Part shown: positions 8,237 through 17,825 of the stretch, in pieces
Layout: every line of letters begins with the position of its first letter
Numbering within the stretch: the first letter of the stretch is position 1
Translations under genes and position numbers: made by a program
Notes under the pieces: generated by a model
Told to the model about the DNA's origin: nothing
The model's database searches: none
Seen by the model: the letters and a program-made list of their open reading frames with translations, nothing else
Source: Leifsonia sp. CL147
GTDB taxonomy: Bacteria > Actinomycetota > Actinomycetes > Actinomycetales > Microbacteriaceae
Length of the DNA: 64,000 nucleotides
NCBI RefSeq assembly: GCF_900114565.1
Contig: NZ_FOTM01000012.1
Coordinates: forward strand, 53,980 to 117,979
Direction of reading: 5' to 3'

Positions 8237-9829
8237 TCAGGGGGCGGGGCGCTCCCAGGGGGCGGGGAAGGGGAAGTAGCGCTCCAGGAAGTCGGTGACG
8301 ATCCGGGTGCGCTCCTCCGGCTGGATCTCGGGCTTGGAGCCGTCGTTGAGGCAGAACATGTCCTGGTCGCGCTTCTTCAGCAGGCGGCGCATCATCTCCG
8401 GCGCCTGCCGGAGCGTCGTCTCGACGTACATCACCTTCGCCTGCGTCTGGGTCACCGCCCGCCCGGTCATCAGCGCGTAGTAGTGGTACAGCGAGTTGGT
8501 CACCGAGATGTCGGTCGCGGAGCGGAACGGGCTGGCGGCCGTCCGCCGGAAGTCCTCGGCGAACTCCTGCTCCATCTCGCGCAGGACGCCGATGCGCAGC
8601 GGCGCGGCGCAATGCTCGAGGTGCCGCGTGGTGACGGCGCCGAACCGCTCCCAGAGCAGCCGGCGGTTGACGCGGGCCGCGTTCTCGAAGCCGCTGCGGG
8701 CCGGGTCCGTCTCGCCGAGCCCGATCCGGGTCCCGGCCTCCACGAACTTGGTCACGCCGCCCGGCGAGAAGAACACGTCGGGCGAGAGCGGACGGCCGAT
8801 GAACATGTCGTCGTTCGAGTACAGGAAGTGCTCCGCCAGCCCGGGGATGTGGTGCAGTTGGCTCTCGACGGCATGCGAGTTGTGCGTCGGCAGAGTGGAG
8901 GTGTCGGCGAAGAAGTCCTCGCTGCGCATGATGTGGATGCGCGGGTGCTCGGGATCCAGCCACGGCGGCACCGGTGAATCCGTCGCGATGTAGATGTTGC
9001 GGATCCACGGCGCGAACATGTGGACGCTGCGCAGCGCGTACTTGAGCTCGTCGATCTGCCGGAAGCGCGCTTCGTTGTCGTCGCCCTCTCCGACCACGTA
9101 GGCGGCCATCCGCGCGGCGCGCTGCCGCTGGTATTCGGCGCTGGACCCATCCACCCACGAGAAGACGATGTCGATGTCGAAGGCCACGTCGCTCGCCAGC
9201 GGGTCGAACATGTACTGCAGGGTGCGCCAGCGGCGGCCGTAGAGCTCGACCTCGGCCTCGACGGCCTCGCCCCGCGGCAGCCGGGGACGCATCAGGGCGT
9301 TCGGGCGCGGCGCGGTGATCTCGTCGTCGCCGAACTTCCAGAACTCCAGCTGGAAGGCGGTGTCCGCGCCGTAGCGCAGCCGGCCGATCGGCTCGAGCCG
9401 GGGGCGGTACACCCGCAGCACGTCGGCCTTGCGGCGGGAGAGCCGTCCATCGGCGATCAGCAGGTCGTCGCCGTGCCCGTCACCGTCGTGGTCGATGCTG
9501 CGGGAGTAGAAGGGCTCGTCGGCGAAGGCCGCGGCCAGTGCCGCGGAGACTTCCTTCCGCCGCCGTCGGTCGAGGGCGACGATCAGGCGGTTGTCGTCGT
9601 CGCGGACGAGCAGGTACTCCAGTCCTGCGGCATCGAGCGCATCCCGGACGGCGACGAGGTCTTCGATCATCGACTCCCGAGGCGTGAAGGGACCCGAGAC
9701 CAGCGTGAACAGCCCCTTCCGCTGCACGACGTCGTCGCGGGCGAATCGGGGCGCGCCGATGCCGGGGTCGCTGGTGACGACGACGGGCTCGGGCTGGACG
9801 GAGAGGGATGCGGGAGGATGCTCAGCCAT
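8237..9829 (-). CDS. Stealth family sugar-phosphate transferase
   Basis: This 530-residue protein has the conserved Stealth regions. They are FDIDIVFSWVDGS (CR1), then ELKYALRSVHMFAPWIRNIY with ATDS (CR2), then the NDDMFIGRPL segment, and finally LYHYYALMTG and the C-terminal region. Stealth proteins transfer hexose-1-phosphate to build phosphodiester-linked capsular or wall polysaccharides. The first 190 residues form an additional N-terminal module that may fit other actinobacterial members. The gene is alone: no other capsule genes adjoin it, and it is convergent with the metallophosphoesterase across a long palindrome. Family is well supported; the polymer made is unknown. Confidence 0.85.
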   Translation of the reverse strand: MAEHPPASLSVQPEPVVVTSDPGIGAPRFARDDVVQRKGLFTLVSGPFTPRESMIEDLVAVRDALDAAGLEYLLVRDDDNRLIVALDRRRRKEVSAALAAAFADEPFYSRSIDHDGDGHGDDLLIADGRLSRRKADVLRVYRPRLEPIGRLRYGADTAFQLEFWKFGDDEITAPRPNALMRPRLPRGEAVEAEVELYGRRWRTLQYMFDPLASDVAFDIDIVFSWVDGSSAEYQRQRAARMAAYVVGEGDDNEARFRQIDELKYALRSVHMFAPWIRNIYIATDSPVPPWLDPEHPRIHIMRSEDFFADTSTLPTHNSHAVESQLHHIPGLAEHFLYSNDDMFIGRPLSPDVFFSPGGVTKFVEAGTRIGLGETDPARSGFENAARVNRRLLWERFGAVTTRHLEHCAAPLRIGVLREMEQEFAEDFRRTAASPFRSATDISVTNSLYHYYALMTGRAVTQTQAKVMYVETTLRQAPEMMRRLLKKRDQDMFCLNDGSKPEIQPEERTRIVTDFLERYFPFPAPWERPAP

Positions 9830-9921
9830 ACAGCCTTTACTCTAGGCGGCTCTTCTCCGGGCTGCTCTCCCGCCTCCCTCCCGCTCTCTCGTCCGCCCTG
9901 CACGCCACGATCGCTTCGCGG

Positions 9922-11811
9922 TCACTCCGTCGGCACGCCCTCGGCAGCCGGGTGGTGCGAGGCGGCGATGGTGGGGGTGAGGAGTTCCTGGATGGTGGCC
10001 AGGAGCAGGGAACGGGCCTCCGGGGTCACCAGCCAGGGGGCGAAGCCATCGGCGGCGAGGAAGAAGGTGGCGCGGCCGGCGGGCGCGACGGTGCCGTCGG
10101 CGAGCGGGCTGCCGGCCGGGGTGACGGCGATCACCGCCCGCCCGGACTCCGGGTCGCGGGCGATGACGGTGGCGGAATGCGGCGGGTCGACCACCGTCAG
10201 CTTCGAGCGTCCGCGGTAGACGACCACCTCGCCGACGAGGCCGGCGGCCGCGTGATGGCCGGTGTCCGGGATGTGGATGCGGTCCAGCGCCAGCGGGACG
10301 CTCTCCGACGTCGCCAGGCCGAGCGACACCAGGTGGCCCCAGCCGAGCAGCGGGACAGGCCGGGCAGCGGCGGCGCGGGCCGCCTCGGGATGCGCGTTGC
10401 GGGTGACGATGTGGAGGTCGGCGTCGGGATGGTCGCCGAGGTGGGCGCGCATCCCGGAGCCGGCCAGGAACTCCACGAGCTCGCGGTCGCCGGGAGCCGG
10501 GTTCGGGCCGCTGAGCACGGAGACGAGGGCGCCCTCGCCGCGGACGCGCGGGTGGGAGACCCCGAGGCGGTCGAGGGCGGCGTCGATCAGGGAGAGGACG
10601 GCGGCCCGGGCGACGTCGGCGTACTCCGCCTCCAGTTCGCGCCGGGCTGCCAGGAGGGCGGGCGCTGCGTCGTCCGCCGCGGTGTCGTCGTCTGTGGTTC
10701 TCGCCAGCACCCGGCAGGCGAGCGCACCGGCGGTGCCCGCCGCGCGTGCCGCGGCGGTCCAGGGCCGGAGCTGCTCGACGAGGTCGGAAGGCACGGCGTC
10801 ACCCGTGTGCGTGGCGGCGAGCCGGCCGAGCAGCGCCCCGGCCTCCTCCCACCGGCCCGCCTCGATGGCGGCGCCGAGGCTCGGCCAGCGCGGCGCGCTG
10901 GGAGGCCACGCGCTGCACGCCTCCACCAGAGTGCGCAGGCCGCCGTCGGCGCCGACGACCGTCGCGTACGCGCGCTGCGCGGCGGCCGCGGCGTCGTAGC
11001 CGTCGGGATCCGCCGCCCACTCGGCCACGGTCTCGAGCGCGAGGTGCGAGGGGGCCGCCTCCACCATCGGGTTGGACACGATTCCGACGAGGCCCGGCGC
11101 CACCGACCGGCCGGTCAGCGGACCGAGGAAGAGGCGCGAACGGTCGAAGTCGTTCACCGGGAAGTTGTCCCAGAGCACGAGGTCACGGCCGAAGCTGCGC
11201 CGTGCCCGGGTGATATCGTCCGCGGTCACGGTGCCGACCACGATGTCCGGACCGGTCCACAGGATGTGCGCGTCCGGCGGCAGCGTCTCGGCGAGGCCGA
11301 TGCGGTACGGCGTGCGCTCGACGCCGGCGTAATCGGTCGGGCACAGCAGCATCGGCTCGTCGATGCCCGCGGGACGCAGGAACGACCGCTGGAAGCGCGC
11401 CGCAGTGTCCCCGTGGGCGCGGCCGAGCGCCTCCGGATCCTCCAGCGGGATGTCGTCGAACAGCAGGGCGAACGAGCGGATGCCGACGTCGAGAAGCTGA
11501 CGGCACTTCGCGGCCAGCGCGAGGTGCTCGGAGTCCTCGCCGAACCGCATGGACAGGCCGGGCGAGATCCCGTACACGAAGTCCACGCCGCGTTCGGCGG
11601 CCGCGCGGTTCAGCGCGGCCAGCTCGGCGAGCCGGGGTGCGGGATAGGGCTCCCGCCACTCCTCGCGGTGCCAGCGGTCGTCCTTCGGGGCGTACACGTA
11701 GCGGTCGAGACCGATCGCACCGCCGCGCTCGAACCAGGCGAGACGGTCGGCGTGCGACCAGGGCTCCCCGTAGAAGCCCTCGACGACGCCCCGCCAGGCC
11801 AGCGCGCTCAT
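9922..11811 (-). CDS. Beta-N-acetylglucosaminidase-type enzyme, glycoside hydrolase family 84
   Basis: This 629-residue protein starts with the GH84 signature VVEGFYGEPWSH and contains the paired catalytic aspartates Asp119-Asp120 in FALLFDDIP. The YVYAPKDD segment is also typical. GH84 enzymes remove beta-linked GlcNAc by substrate-assisted catalysis. There is no signal peptide, so it would act on imported material. The downstream half is helical, with an additional C-terminal domain of unclear role. It overlaps the preceding ABC exporter gene by four bases (ATGA), so exporter and enzyme are co-transcribed. That pairing is unusual. No LacI-type operator was found for this operon. Confidence 0.85.
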   Translation of the reverse strand: MSALAWRGVVEGFYGEPWSHADRLAWFERGGAIGLDRYVYAPKDDRWHREEWREPYPAPRLAELAALNRAAAERGVDFVYGISPGLSMRFGEDSEHLALAAKCRQLLDVGIRSFALLFDDIPLEDPEALGRAHGDTAARFQRSFLRPAGIDEPMLLCPTDYAGVERTPYRIGLAETLPPDAHILWTGPDIVVGTVTADDITRARRSFGRDLVLWDNFPVNDFDRSRLFLGPLTGRSVAPGLVGIVSNPMVEAAPSHLALETVAEWAADPDGYDAAAAAQRAYATVVGADGGLRTLVEACSAWPPSAPRWPSLGAAIEAGRWEEAGALLGRLAATHTGDAVPSDLVEQLRPWTAAARAAGTAGALACRVLARTTDDDTAADDAAPALLAARRELEAEYADVARAAVLSLIDAALDRLGVSHPRVRGEGALVSVLSGPNPAPGDRELVEFLAGSGMRAHLGDHPDADLHIVTRNAHPEAARAAAARPVPLLGWGHLVSLGLATSESVPLALDRIHIPDTGHHAAAGLVGEVVVYRGRSKLTVVDPPHSATVIARDPESGRAVIAVTPAGSPLADGTVAPAGRATFFLAADGFAPWLVTPEARSLLLATIQELLTPTIAASHHPAAEGVPTE

Positions 11812-13550
11812 CGTCCTGCCCCGTGCCACGACGACCACAACTCGGCGTACGCGCCGCCGGCCGCGACCAGCTCCTCGTGGCTGCCGAGCTCTTCGACGTG
11901 GCCGTCGCGGACCACGGCGATGCGGTCGGCGTCGTGTGCGGTGTGCAGCCGGTGCGCGATGGCGACGACCGTGCGGCCCTGGAGCACGCGGTTCATCGCG
12001 CGCTCCAGGTCGCGCGCGGCTGTCGGGTCGAGGAGGGAGGTCGCCTCGTCGAGGATGAGCGTGTGCGGGTCGAGCAGCACCAGCCGCGCGAGCGCGAGCT
12101 GCTGCGCCTGGGCGGGCGTGAGGACGACCCCGCCCGAGCCGACGACCGTGTCGAGACCCTTCGGCATGGCGGCGACCCAGCGCAGCGCATCCACCACCCG
12201 GAGGGCCCGCGCGAGTTCGTCGCGTCCGGCACCGGGCTTCGCGAGCGACAGATTCTCCGCGATCGTGCCGACGAAGACGTGATGCTCCTGGGTGACGAGC
12301 GCCACGTGGCTGCGGAGGTCGTCGAGCGGCAGGTCGACGAGGCGGACTCCGCCCACCGTGATCCGGCCGCCGGTCGGCTCGGTGATCCCGGCCATCAGCC
12401 GCCCGAGGGTGGACTTTCCGGAGCCGGAGGGCCCGACGATGGCGACCCGCTCGCCCACGTCGAGGTCGAGGCTCACGCCGTGCAGCACCTCGGTGCCCTC
12501 GCGATACGAGAAGCGCACATCCTCGGCCACCACGTGCTCGTCGGCGGGCTGCTCTCCTGTGGCCTGGCGGTCCTCCGGGACGTCGCCGACGCCGATGATC
12601 CGCGACAGGGCCGTGGTGCCGACCTGGATCTCGTCCAGCCAGCTGATGAGCTCGTCGATCGGGGACACCAGCTGCATCGCGTACAGGGCCACCGCCGTGA
12701 CCGCTCCGATGGTGGCTGCGCCGGCTCCGACCAGGAAGGCGCCCCAGACCAGGACGACGATCACGGGCAGCAGGAAGGCGATGTCGGTGCTCGGGAAGAA
12801 CCACGAGCGCAACCACAGCGTGTACCACTCGGAGTCCCGCCGCTCCCGCAGGGCGGCGTCGATCTTGGCGCGCTGGGCGGGGGCGAGGCTGAGCGCCTCG
12901 ATGGTGCGCACGCCATCCACGGTCTCGCTGATCGTGCCGCCCAGGGTGGCGTAGGACGCGAGCTGCCGCTGGTATCCGGGACCGGAACGCTTGAGGTACC
13001 AGCGCGCCGCGGCGACGAGGATGGGCACCCCGGCGAACATCGCGACCGCGACCGCCGGGTTCACCAGGAAGGCCGCCACGACCGTGAGCACCGCCGTGAC
13101 GCCGGCGACGAGGATGCGCGGGACGCCGAACCGGACGGTCTGCGCGACCGATTGGATGTCGTTGGTGGTCCGGGCGAGCAGGTCGCCGGTGCCGGCCGCC
13201 TCCACGATCGAGAGCGGGAGGCGCGCGACCGTCGCGAGGAACTCCTCCCGCAGCTGCGCGAATACCCCCTCGCCGAGCACCATCGACTGGCGCTGGGCGA
13301 AGCGGATGAGGACGGCCTGGCAGGCGATCGCACCGAGCAGGACGATCGCGATCGTGTCGATCCCGCCGCTGGTGAGCGAGTGGCCGGTGACGCCGTCGAT
13401 GATGACGCCGATCAGGGCGGGGCCCGCGAGGCCGGCGACCGCGGCGAGGGTGTGCAGCGCGAGGACGAGCGACAGGCCCCGCCGGTGCTGGCGGATCAGC
13501 CGGGCTCCGGTCGCCCGGACGGTTCGGGTGCTAGCGATCGGAAGGAGCAT
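11808..13550 (-). CDS. ABC exporter half-transporter, catalytic-site subunit
   Basis: This 580-residue protein has an N-terminal membrane domain with about six helices and a C-terminal ATPase. Walker A (GPSGSGKST), the Q-loop (VTQEHHV), Walker B with its glutamate (TLILDEATS) and the H-loop (IAHR) are intact. The signature LSGGQ is replaced by LTPAQ. It overlaps the upstream partner by 20 bases. In heterodimeric exporters this combination means it supplies the nucleotide-binding half of the one functional ATP site and an inactive signature to the other. The substrate is unknown. Confidence 0.88.
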   Translation of the reverse strand: MLLPIASTRTVRATGARLIRQHRRGLSLVLALHTLAAVAGLAGPALIGVIIDGVTGHSLTSGGIDTIAIVLLGAIACQAVLIRFAQRQSMVLGEGVFAQLREEFLATVARLPLSIVEAAGTGDLLARTTNDIQSVAQTVRFGVPRILVAGVTAVLTVVAAFLVNPAVAVAMFAGVPILVAAARWYLKRSGPGYQRQLASYATLGGTISETVDGVRTIEALSLAPAQRAKIDAALRERRDSEWYTLWLRSWFFPSTDIAFLLPVIVVLVWGAFLVGAGAATIGAVTAVALYAMQLVSPIDELISWLDEIQVGTTALSRIIGVGDVPEDRQATGEQPADEHVVAEDVRFSYREGTEVLHGVSLDLDVGERVAIVGPSGSGKSTLGRLMAGITEPTGGRITVGGVRLVDLPLDDLRSHVALVTQEHHVFVGTIAENLSLAKPGAGRDELARALRVVDALRWVAAMPKGLDTVVGSGGVVLTPAQAQQLALARLVLLDPHTLILDEATSLLDPTAARDLERAMNRVLQGRTVVAIAHRLHTAHDADRIAVVRDGHVEELGSHEELVAAGGAYAELWSSWHGAGR

Positions 13551-15618
13551 CGCCCGGTCCCTTCTTGGGCTTGTCCGCCTTCTTCGGCTTGTCCGCCTTC
13601 TTGGCCCGCTGCGTCTTCTTCGCCGGCGGAGCAGGGCGCTGGGCGCTGACGGGATGCGTGGCCGTCCACAGCGTGTCGATGGAGCCGGTCCAGGCAGCGT
13701 CGAGATCCTCGCCGTCCGCCGGTTCGGCGGCGGAGATGGTGCGGGAGACGATGGCCCGGTACAGGTCGCCGAAGTCGTCCTCCTGGCGCAGCAGCGTCTG
13801 GTGGCCGCCCGTGCCGACGACGCGTCCCTTCCTCACGACGGCGACGGTGTCCATCCGGTCCAGGAGCAGGGGGCTGGCGGTGACGACGACCGTGGTGCGA
13901 CCGTCCCGTGCCTCGCGCAGCCGCTCCGCGATCCGGGCCTCGGTGTGCGCATCCACGGCGCTCGTCGGCTCGATCAGCACCAGCACCTCCGCGTCGGTGA
14001 GCAGGGCGCGCGCGAGGCTGAGCCGCTGGCGCTGACCGCCCGAGAACGTCCGGCCCCGCTCGGCCACGCGTTCGTGCACCCCGGCGGGGAGCGCATCCAC
14101 GGTCTCGGTCGCCGCTGCAGCATCCAGAGCGGCGGAGACGCGGCGCAGCCGGCCCGTCGAGGTGTCGGTGTACTCGCGGTCGCGGATGGGCAGCGTGTCG
14201 AGCCCGTCGAGGAGCCGGCCGCCGAACAGGTGCGGGTCGGCGTCGTTGACGACGATGCGTTCGCGCACATCGCGCACCGGGACGCGGGTGTGGTCGACGC
14301 CGCCCCAGAGCACCGGCGCCTCGCGGAGCGTCGCGTCGTCGAAGCGTCCGATCCGGGTGGCGATGGCGGCGGCCTCGTCGGGGTTCGCATCCACGATCGC
14401 GGTGAACCGGCCGGGCTGGATGACGACGCCGGAGGCGAGGTCCTCGATGGCGGAGCCCCATGCCGGCGCCGCGGCGGTCTCCGCGTCGTCGCGTGCGGCC
14501 GGCCGGGTGCGCAGCACGGAGAGCACGCGGCGGGCCGACACGATGCCGGCGGTGAACGTCTGCGCCGCTTCCACGGCCGTGCGCAGGGGCAGCACGAGGA
14601 AGGCGGCGTAGCCGTAGAAGGCCGTCAGCTGCCCGGGGGTGATGCTTCCCTCGACCGCGAGGTGTGCGCCGAACCAGACGATGAAGACCAGGAAGGCTCC
14701 GGGCAGCAGCACCTGGAGGCCGTCCAGCCAGCTCTGCGTCTTCGCCACGCCGACGCCGGCCGCCCGGACCCGCTGCGACTGCTTCGCGTAGCGCTCGACG
14801 AACTCGTGCTCGCCGCCGATGCCCCGCAGCACGCGCAGGCCGACGACGGTGTCCGCGCCGAGGGTGGTGAGGCCGCCGGACTCCTCACGCCACGCCGCCT
14901 GCCGGGCGCGCAGCGGACGCAGCAGCAGCGCGAGCACGAGCGCCACGGCGGGGACGCCGATCACGACGGTGAGGCCGAGGGGAACGGACGCGCTCAGCAT
15001 GATGAGCGAGACCGCGATGAACGCCACGACGCCGCCGCCGAGACGCGCGGTCACGTCGAACATCGCGCCGAGTCGCAGGGAGTCGGTGCTGACGGTCGCC
15101 ACGATCTCGCCGGAGGAGGTGGTCGCCGTGATCGCCGGCCCGGTCTCGGCCGAGTGGTAGCCGATCAGCCGCGCGACACCGAGCGACGAGCGCAGCCAGT
15201 TGGACACGGCCATGCGGTGCCGCAGCATCCCCGCGACGGCCTGCACGGCGGCGACGGCCAGCAGTGCGCCGCACCACGACCACAACCGGCCGGTGTCGCC
15301 CGTGACGCCCTCGTCGACGGCGCGGCCGAGCAGGTACGGCCAGACGGCCTGGCAGAGCATCCAGACGACGCCGAACAGCACGCCGGCGCCGAGCGTCGCC
15401 GGCTGCCGCGCCGCCTGCCAGAGCAGGAACCGGGGGACCGAGGCGAGGTGCTGCTCGGACGGCCGTGCGGACGGGATGCCGGAGCCGCGAGGCGTACGGC
15501 CGGAGGGCGGAGGCGAGGCGGACGGACTGGACGGACTGGACGGACCGGACGGACCCGACGGATCGGACGGACCGGACGGATCGGACGGGGATGGACGGGC
15601 AGCGCGGACGCTGGACAC
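13531..15618 (-). CDS. ABC exporter half-transporter, degenerate-site subunit
   Basis: This is a 695-residue partner of the next gene. The ATPase domain has lost Walker A (VDANPDEAAAIA where GxxGxGKS is expected). Walker B has Ile in place of Asp (VLVLIEPTS), and there is no H-loop histidine. The signature FSGGQRQR is intact. The defects are exactly complementary to those of the partner. The N-terminus is a low-complexity Ser/Pro/Gly/Asp tract encoded by a 9-base tandem repeat, and the C-terminus is a Lys/Pro-rich tail. GTG at 15618 is chosen because AGGAG precedes it. The cargo is unknown. Confidence 0.88.
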   Translation of the reverse strand: MSSVRAARPSPSDPSGPSDPSGPSGPSSPSSPSASPPPSGRTPRGSGIPSARPSEQHLASVPRFLLWQAARQPATLGAGVLFGVVWMLCQAVWPYLLGRAVDEGVTGDTGRLWSWCGALLAVAAVQAVAGMLRHRMAVSNWLRSSLGVARLIGYHSAETGPAITATTSSGEIVATVSTDSLRLGAMFDVTARLGGGVVAFIAVSLIMLSASVPLGLTVVIGVPAVALVLALLLRPLRARQAAWREESGGLTTLGADTVVGLRVLRGIGGEHEFVERYAKQSQRVRAAGVGVAKTQSWLDGLQVLLPGAFLVFIVWFGAHLAVEGSITPGQLTAFYGYAAFLVLPLRTAVEAAQTFTAGIVSARRVLSVLRTRPAARDDAETAAAPAWGSAIEDLASGVVIQPGRFTAIVDANPDEAAAIATRIGRFDDATLREAPVLWGGVDHTRVPVRDVRERIVVNDADPHLFGGRLLDGLDTLPIRDREYTDTSTGRLRRVSAALDAAAATETVDALPAGVHERVAERGRTFSGGQRQRLSLARALLTDAEVLVLIEPTSAVDAHTEARIAERLREARDGRTTVVVTASPLLLDRMDTVAVVRKGRVVGTGGHQTLLRQEDDFGDLYRAIVSRTISAAEPADGEDLDAAWTGSIDTLWTATHPVSAQRPAPPAKKTQRAKKADKPKKADKPKKGPGDAPSDR

Positions 15619-15708
15619 GGGATGCTCCTGAGGGGGATCGAGCGGTGGAAGCGGCGAGGTGGAGTGCGGTGGCCGGCGGGGAGTCGGTGGCGGGGCTCGG
15701 GGCTCGGC

Positions 15709-16362
15709 TCAGCGTCCCGGCGGAGTGAGGGCGGCGATCGCAGCCGCATCGAGGGCGACGGCCGGCGCCTGCCGGAGGAGGAGCGTGAGCCGAGCCGCTG
15801 TCTCGAGCTCCTCCACGAGGTCGATCGCCGCGTCGAGAGTCGGCGCCGCGACCACAGGACCGTGATTCGCGAGGAGGAGTACGGGATTCCGGGGTGCGGC
15901 CGCGGCCACCCCGGCCGCGAGCTCGGCGCTGCCCGGCCGCGCGTACGGGACGAGCGGGACCTCCCCCAGACGCATCACCCGGTACGGCGTCAGCGGCGGC
16001 AGCTGCGCCAGTCCGCCATCGCCGGGCGGCAGGCAGGCGATGGCCGTCGCCGACGGGGAGTGGAGATGCACCACCGCGGTCGCCTCGGGATGCGCGGCGT
16101 ACATGGCGGCGTGGAGCGGCAGTTCCTTCGTGGGTCGCGGGGCGCCATCGCCGTCGGCGGGGGTCGCAGCCAGTTCTTCCTCGGTCACCGAACGCAGCGA
16201 CCGTCCGGTGGGCGTTGCGATGATGCGGGAGCCGACGCGCATGCTCACGTTGCCCGAGCTCCCCGGGGAGAGCCCAGCGGCCGAGAGATGACGGCACGCC
16301 CGCACGATGGCCGCGCGCGCCTCCCGCTCCTGGGTTCGGAGAGCGTCGCCGGGCGTGGTCAC
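15709..16362 (-). CDS. Class II aldolase/adducin family protein, OtnC-like
   Basis: This 217-residue zinc-dependent aldolase-fold protein has the family features SSGNVSMR, the acidic segment PTKELPLHAA, the metal pair VVHLHSP and the third ligand in LLANHGPV. It follows an OtnK-type kinase with a GTGA overlap, and in that setting class II aldolase homologues act as 3-oxo-tetronate 4-phosphate decarboxylases (OtnC). An L-fuculose-phosphate-aldolase-like activity is the alternative. GTG at 16362 is preferred over the GTG at 16377 because of the exact overlap with the kinase stop. Confidence 0.8.
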   Translation of the reverse strand: MTTPGDALRTQEREARAAIVRACRHLSAAGLSPGSSGNVSMRVGSRIIATPTGRSLRSVTEEELAATPADGDGAPRPTKELPLHAAMYAAHPEATAVVHLHSPSATAIACLPPGDGGLAQLPPLTPYRVMRLGEVPLVPYARPGSAELAAGVAAAAPRNPVLLLANHGPVVAAPTLDAAIDLVEELETAARLTLLLRQAPAVALDAAAIAALTPPGR

Positions 16363-17825
16363 GGTGCGACCTCCCACGCGTCGCTGAAGAGACCGGGACC
16401 GCCGAAGTTGCCGGACTTGAGCAGCACGGCGATGGTGCGGTCGCGGTGCTCGCCGCGGTCGCGGTGTTCGCCGCGGTCGCGGTGTTCGCCGCGGTCACTG
16501 TGCTCGCCCTCTTCGCCCGGGCTGGTCGTGACCGCCCACGGGACGCCGGGTGCGGCCTGCACCCCGATGCGCAGGCGGGTGATGCCCAGCCGGCCGGTCA
16601 CCGCTCCGGACGTCTCGCCGCCGGCGACGATCAGGTGACTGTATCCGAGCTCGTGGACGGCGAAGGCCGCCAGCTCCGAGAGAGCTGCTTCGAGGAGGGC
16701 GGCGGCCCGTTCGGTGCCGAGTTCGCGCTGCGCGACGGCCACGTGCGGCGAGGCATGGATGAGGACTTGCGCGCGTCGGTCCGTACGCGCGGCGAGCGCA
16801 TCCCGGAGGCGCGCGAGCGTCGTCGGGTCGTCGGCGAGGGCCAGGGGATCGAGGAGGTGGCGCTCGCCGCGGAACGCCTCGATCTGCGCCCGCGTCGCGG
16901 CCGAGGCACTGCCGGCGAGGATGAGACGTCCCGTCACGGGCACCGGCGGGAGGGTGTCCGCGCTGTGCTCGAGGACGGGGGCTGAGACGGCGGAGACCGC
17001 GGAGGCGGCGGTGGCGACGAGGCGGTCGGCCTTCTCCGGGGAGTCGGATGCCGAGGGTCGGCCGGGTACCGACACGCGAGCAAGCGCCGTCGCGACGCCC
17101 GCACCCCCGGCGGCGACGACCGGTCGTTCTTCCGCAACGCGGAGAACGGCCTGCGCGACGATGTCGAGGTCGTGCTCGGTGAGCGCATCCACGAGGATGT
17201 GGCCGTCGCCCACTCGGGCCGCGACAGCCTCCGCGCCGCGCTGGACATCCTCCCAGCGCACGAGGCCGACCGGCGCGGACGTCTGCGGAGCGAGCAGCCG
17301 GATCAGGTTCGAGTCGCGCATCGGCGTCAGCGGATGGCTGCGCATGGGCGACTCCGCGAGAGGCACGCCGTTCACGAACAGCGTGCCCTCGTACTGTGTG
17401 CGGCCCGCGCCCGGTGTCGCCGGTGTGCCGATGCTCACGGCGGAGGCAGTGCGGACGGTCGAGGCGGCATCCCGGCGATCCGTCCCGGAGGCGATCTCGG
17501 CCAGGGCGTCGGCGATCGGGCCGATGTTCCCCGACGGCGTCGAGTCGAAGGTGGAGCAGTACTTCTGATAGAGCAGCGTCGCACCCGAGGAGAGCAGGAA
17601 GCGGGCCGCCTCGGTCGAGGCGGCCACCGCTTCGTCCACGGGGGCGGTCCGCACCTTGAGGGCGACGACCGCCGCCGCGGATCCCTCGGCGGGGAACAGG
17701 TCCCCGCGGGCGGAATCGCTCGGCGTCCCGAGCAGAACGCTGGCCGGGATGCCCGCTTCCACCACGCGGCCTGCCAGGTCGCACGCTCCGGTGACGTCGT
17801 CCGCGACGACGCCGAGCCGCATCAT
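16359..17825 (-). CDS. Four-carbon acid sugar kinase (OtnK/DUF1537 family)
   Basis: This 488-residue protein has the N-terminal motif VVADDVTGACDLAG and the GxTS-like C-terminal nucleotide segment IVAGGETSGAV of the OtnK family. Members phosphorylate 3-oxo-tetronates, D-threonate or D-erythronate. The start at 17825 overlaps the DeoR-type regulator by four bases and the stop overlaps the OtnC-like gene by four. Near the C-terminus an 18-base unit repeats in frame (about 16439-16503), giving HRDRGE repeats that look like a recent expansion. The substrate is presumed to be a four-carbon sugar acid from the divergent operon, but this is inference. Confidence 0.85.
   Translation of the reverse strand: MMRLGVVADDVTGACDLAGRVVEAGIPASVLLGTPSDSARGDLFPAEGSAAAVVALKVRTAPVDEAVAASTEAARFLLSSGATLLYQKYCSTFDSTPSGNIGPIADALAEIASGTDRRDAASTVRTASAVSIGTPATPGAGRTQYEGTLFVNGVPLAESPMRSHPLTPMRDSNLIRLLAPQTSAPVGLVRWEDVQRGAEAVAARVGDGHILVDALTEHDLDIVAQAVLRVAEERPVVAAGGAGVATALARVSVPGRPSASDSPEKADRLVATAASAVSAVSAPVLEHSADTLPPVPVTGRLILAGSASAATRAQIEAFRGERHLLDPLALADDPTTLARLRDALAARTDRRAQVLIHASPHVAVAQRELGTERAAALLEAALSELAAFAVHELGYSHLIVAGGETSGAVTGRLGITRLRIGVQAAPGVPWAVTTSPGEEGEHSDRGEHRDRGEHRDRGEHRDRTIAVLLKSGNFGGPGLFSDAWEVAP

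Noticed and set aside
9922..12828. One 968-residue minus-strand protein
   Set aside because: Only the part from 11811 down matches GH84. The upstream part is an Arg/Pro-rich shadow of the ABC exporter gene in another frame.
8237..15618. Capsule biosynthesis locus around the Stealth gene
   Set aside because: No Wzx, Wzy, chain-length or nucleotide-sugar genes adjoin it; the neighbours are an exporter and a GH84 hydrolase.
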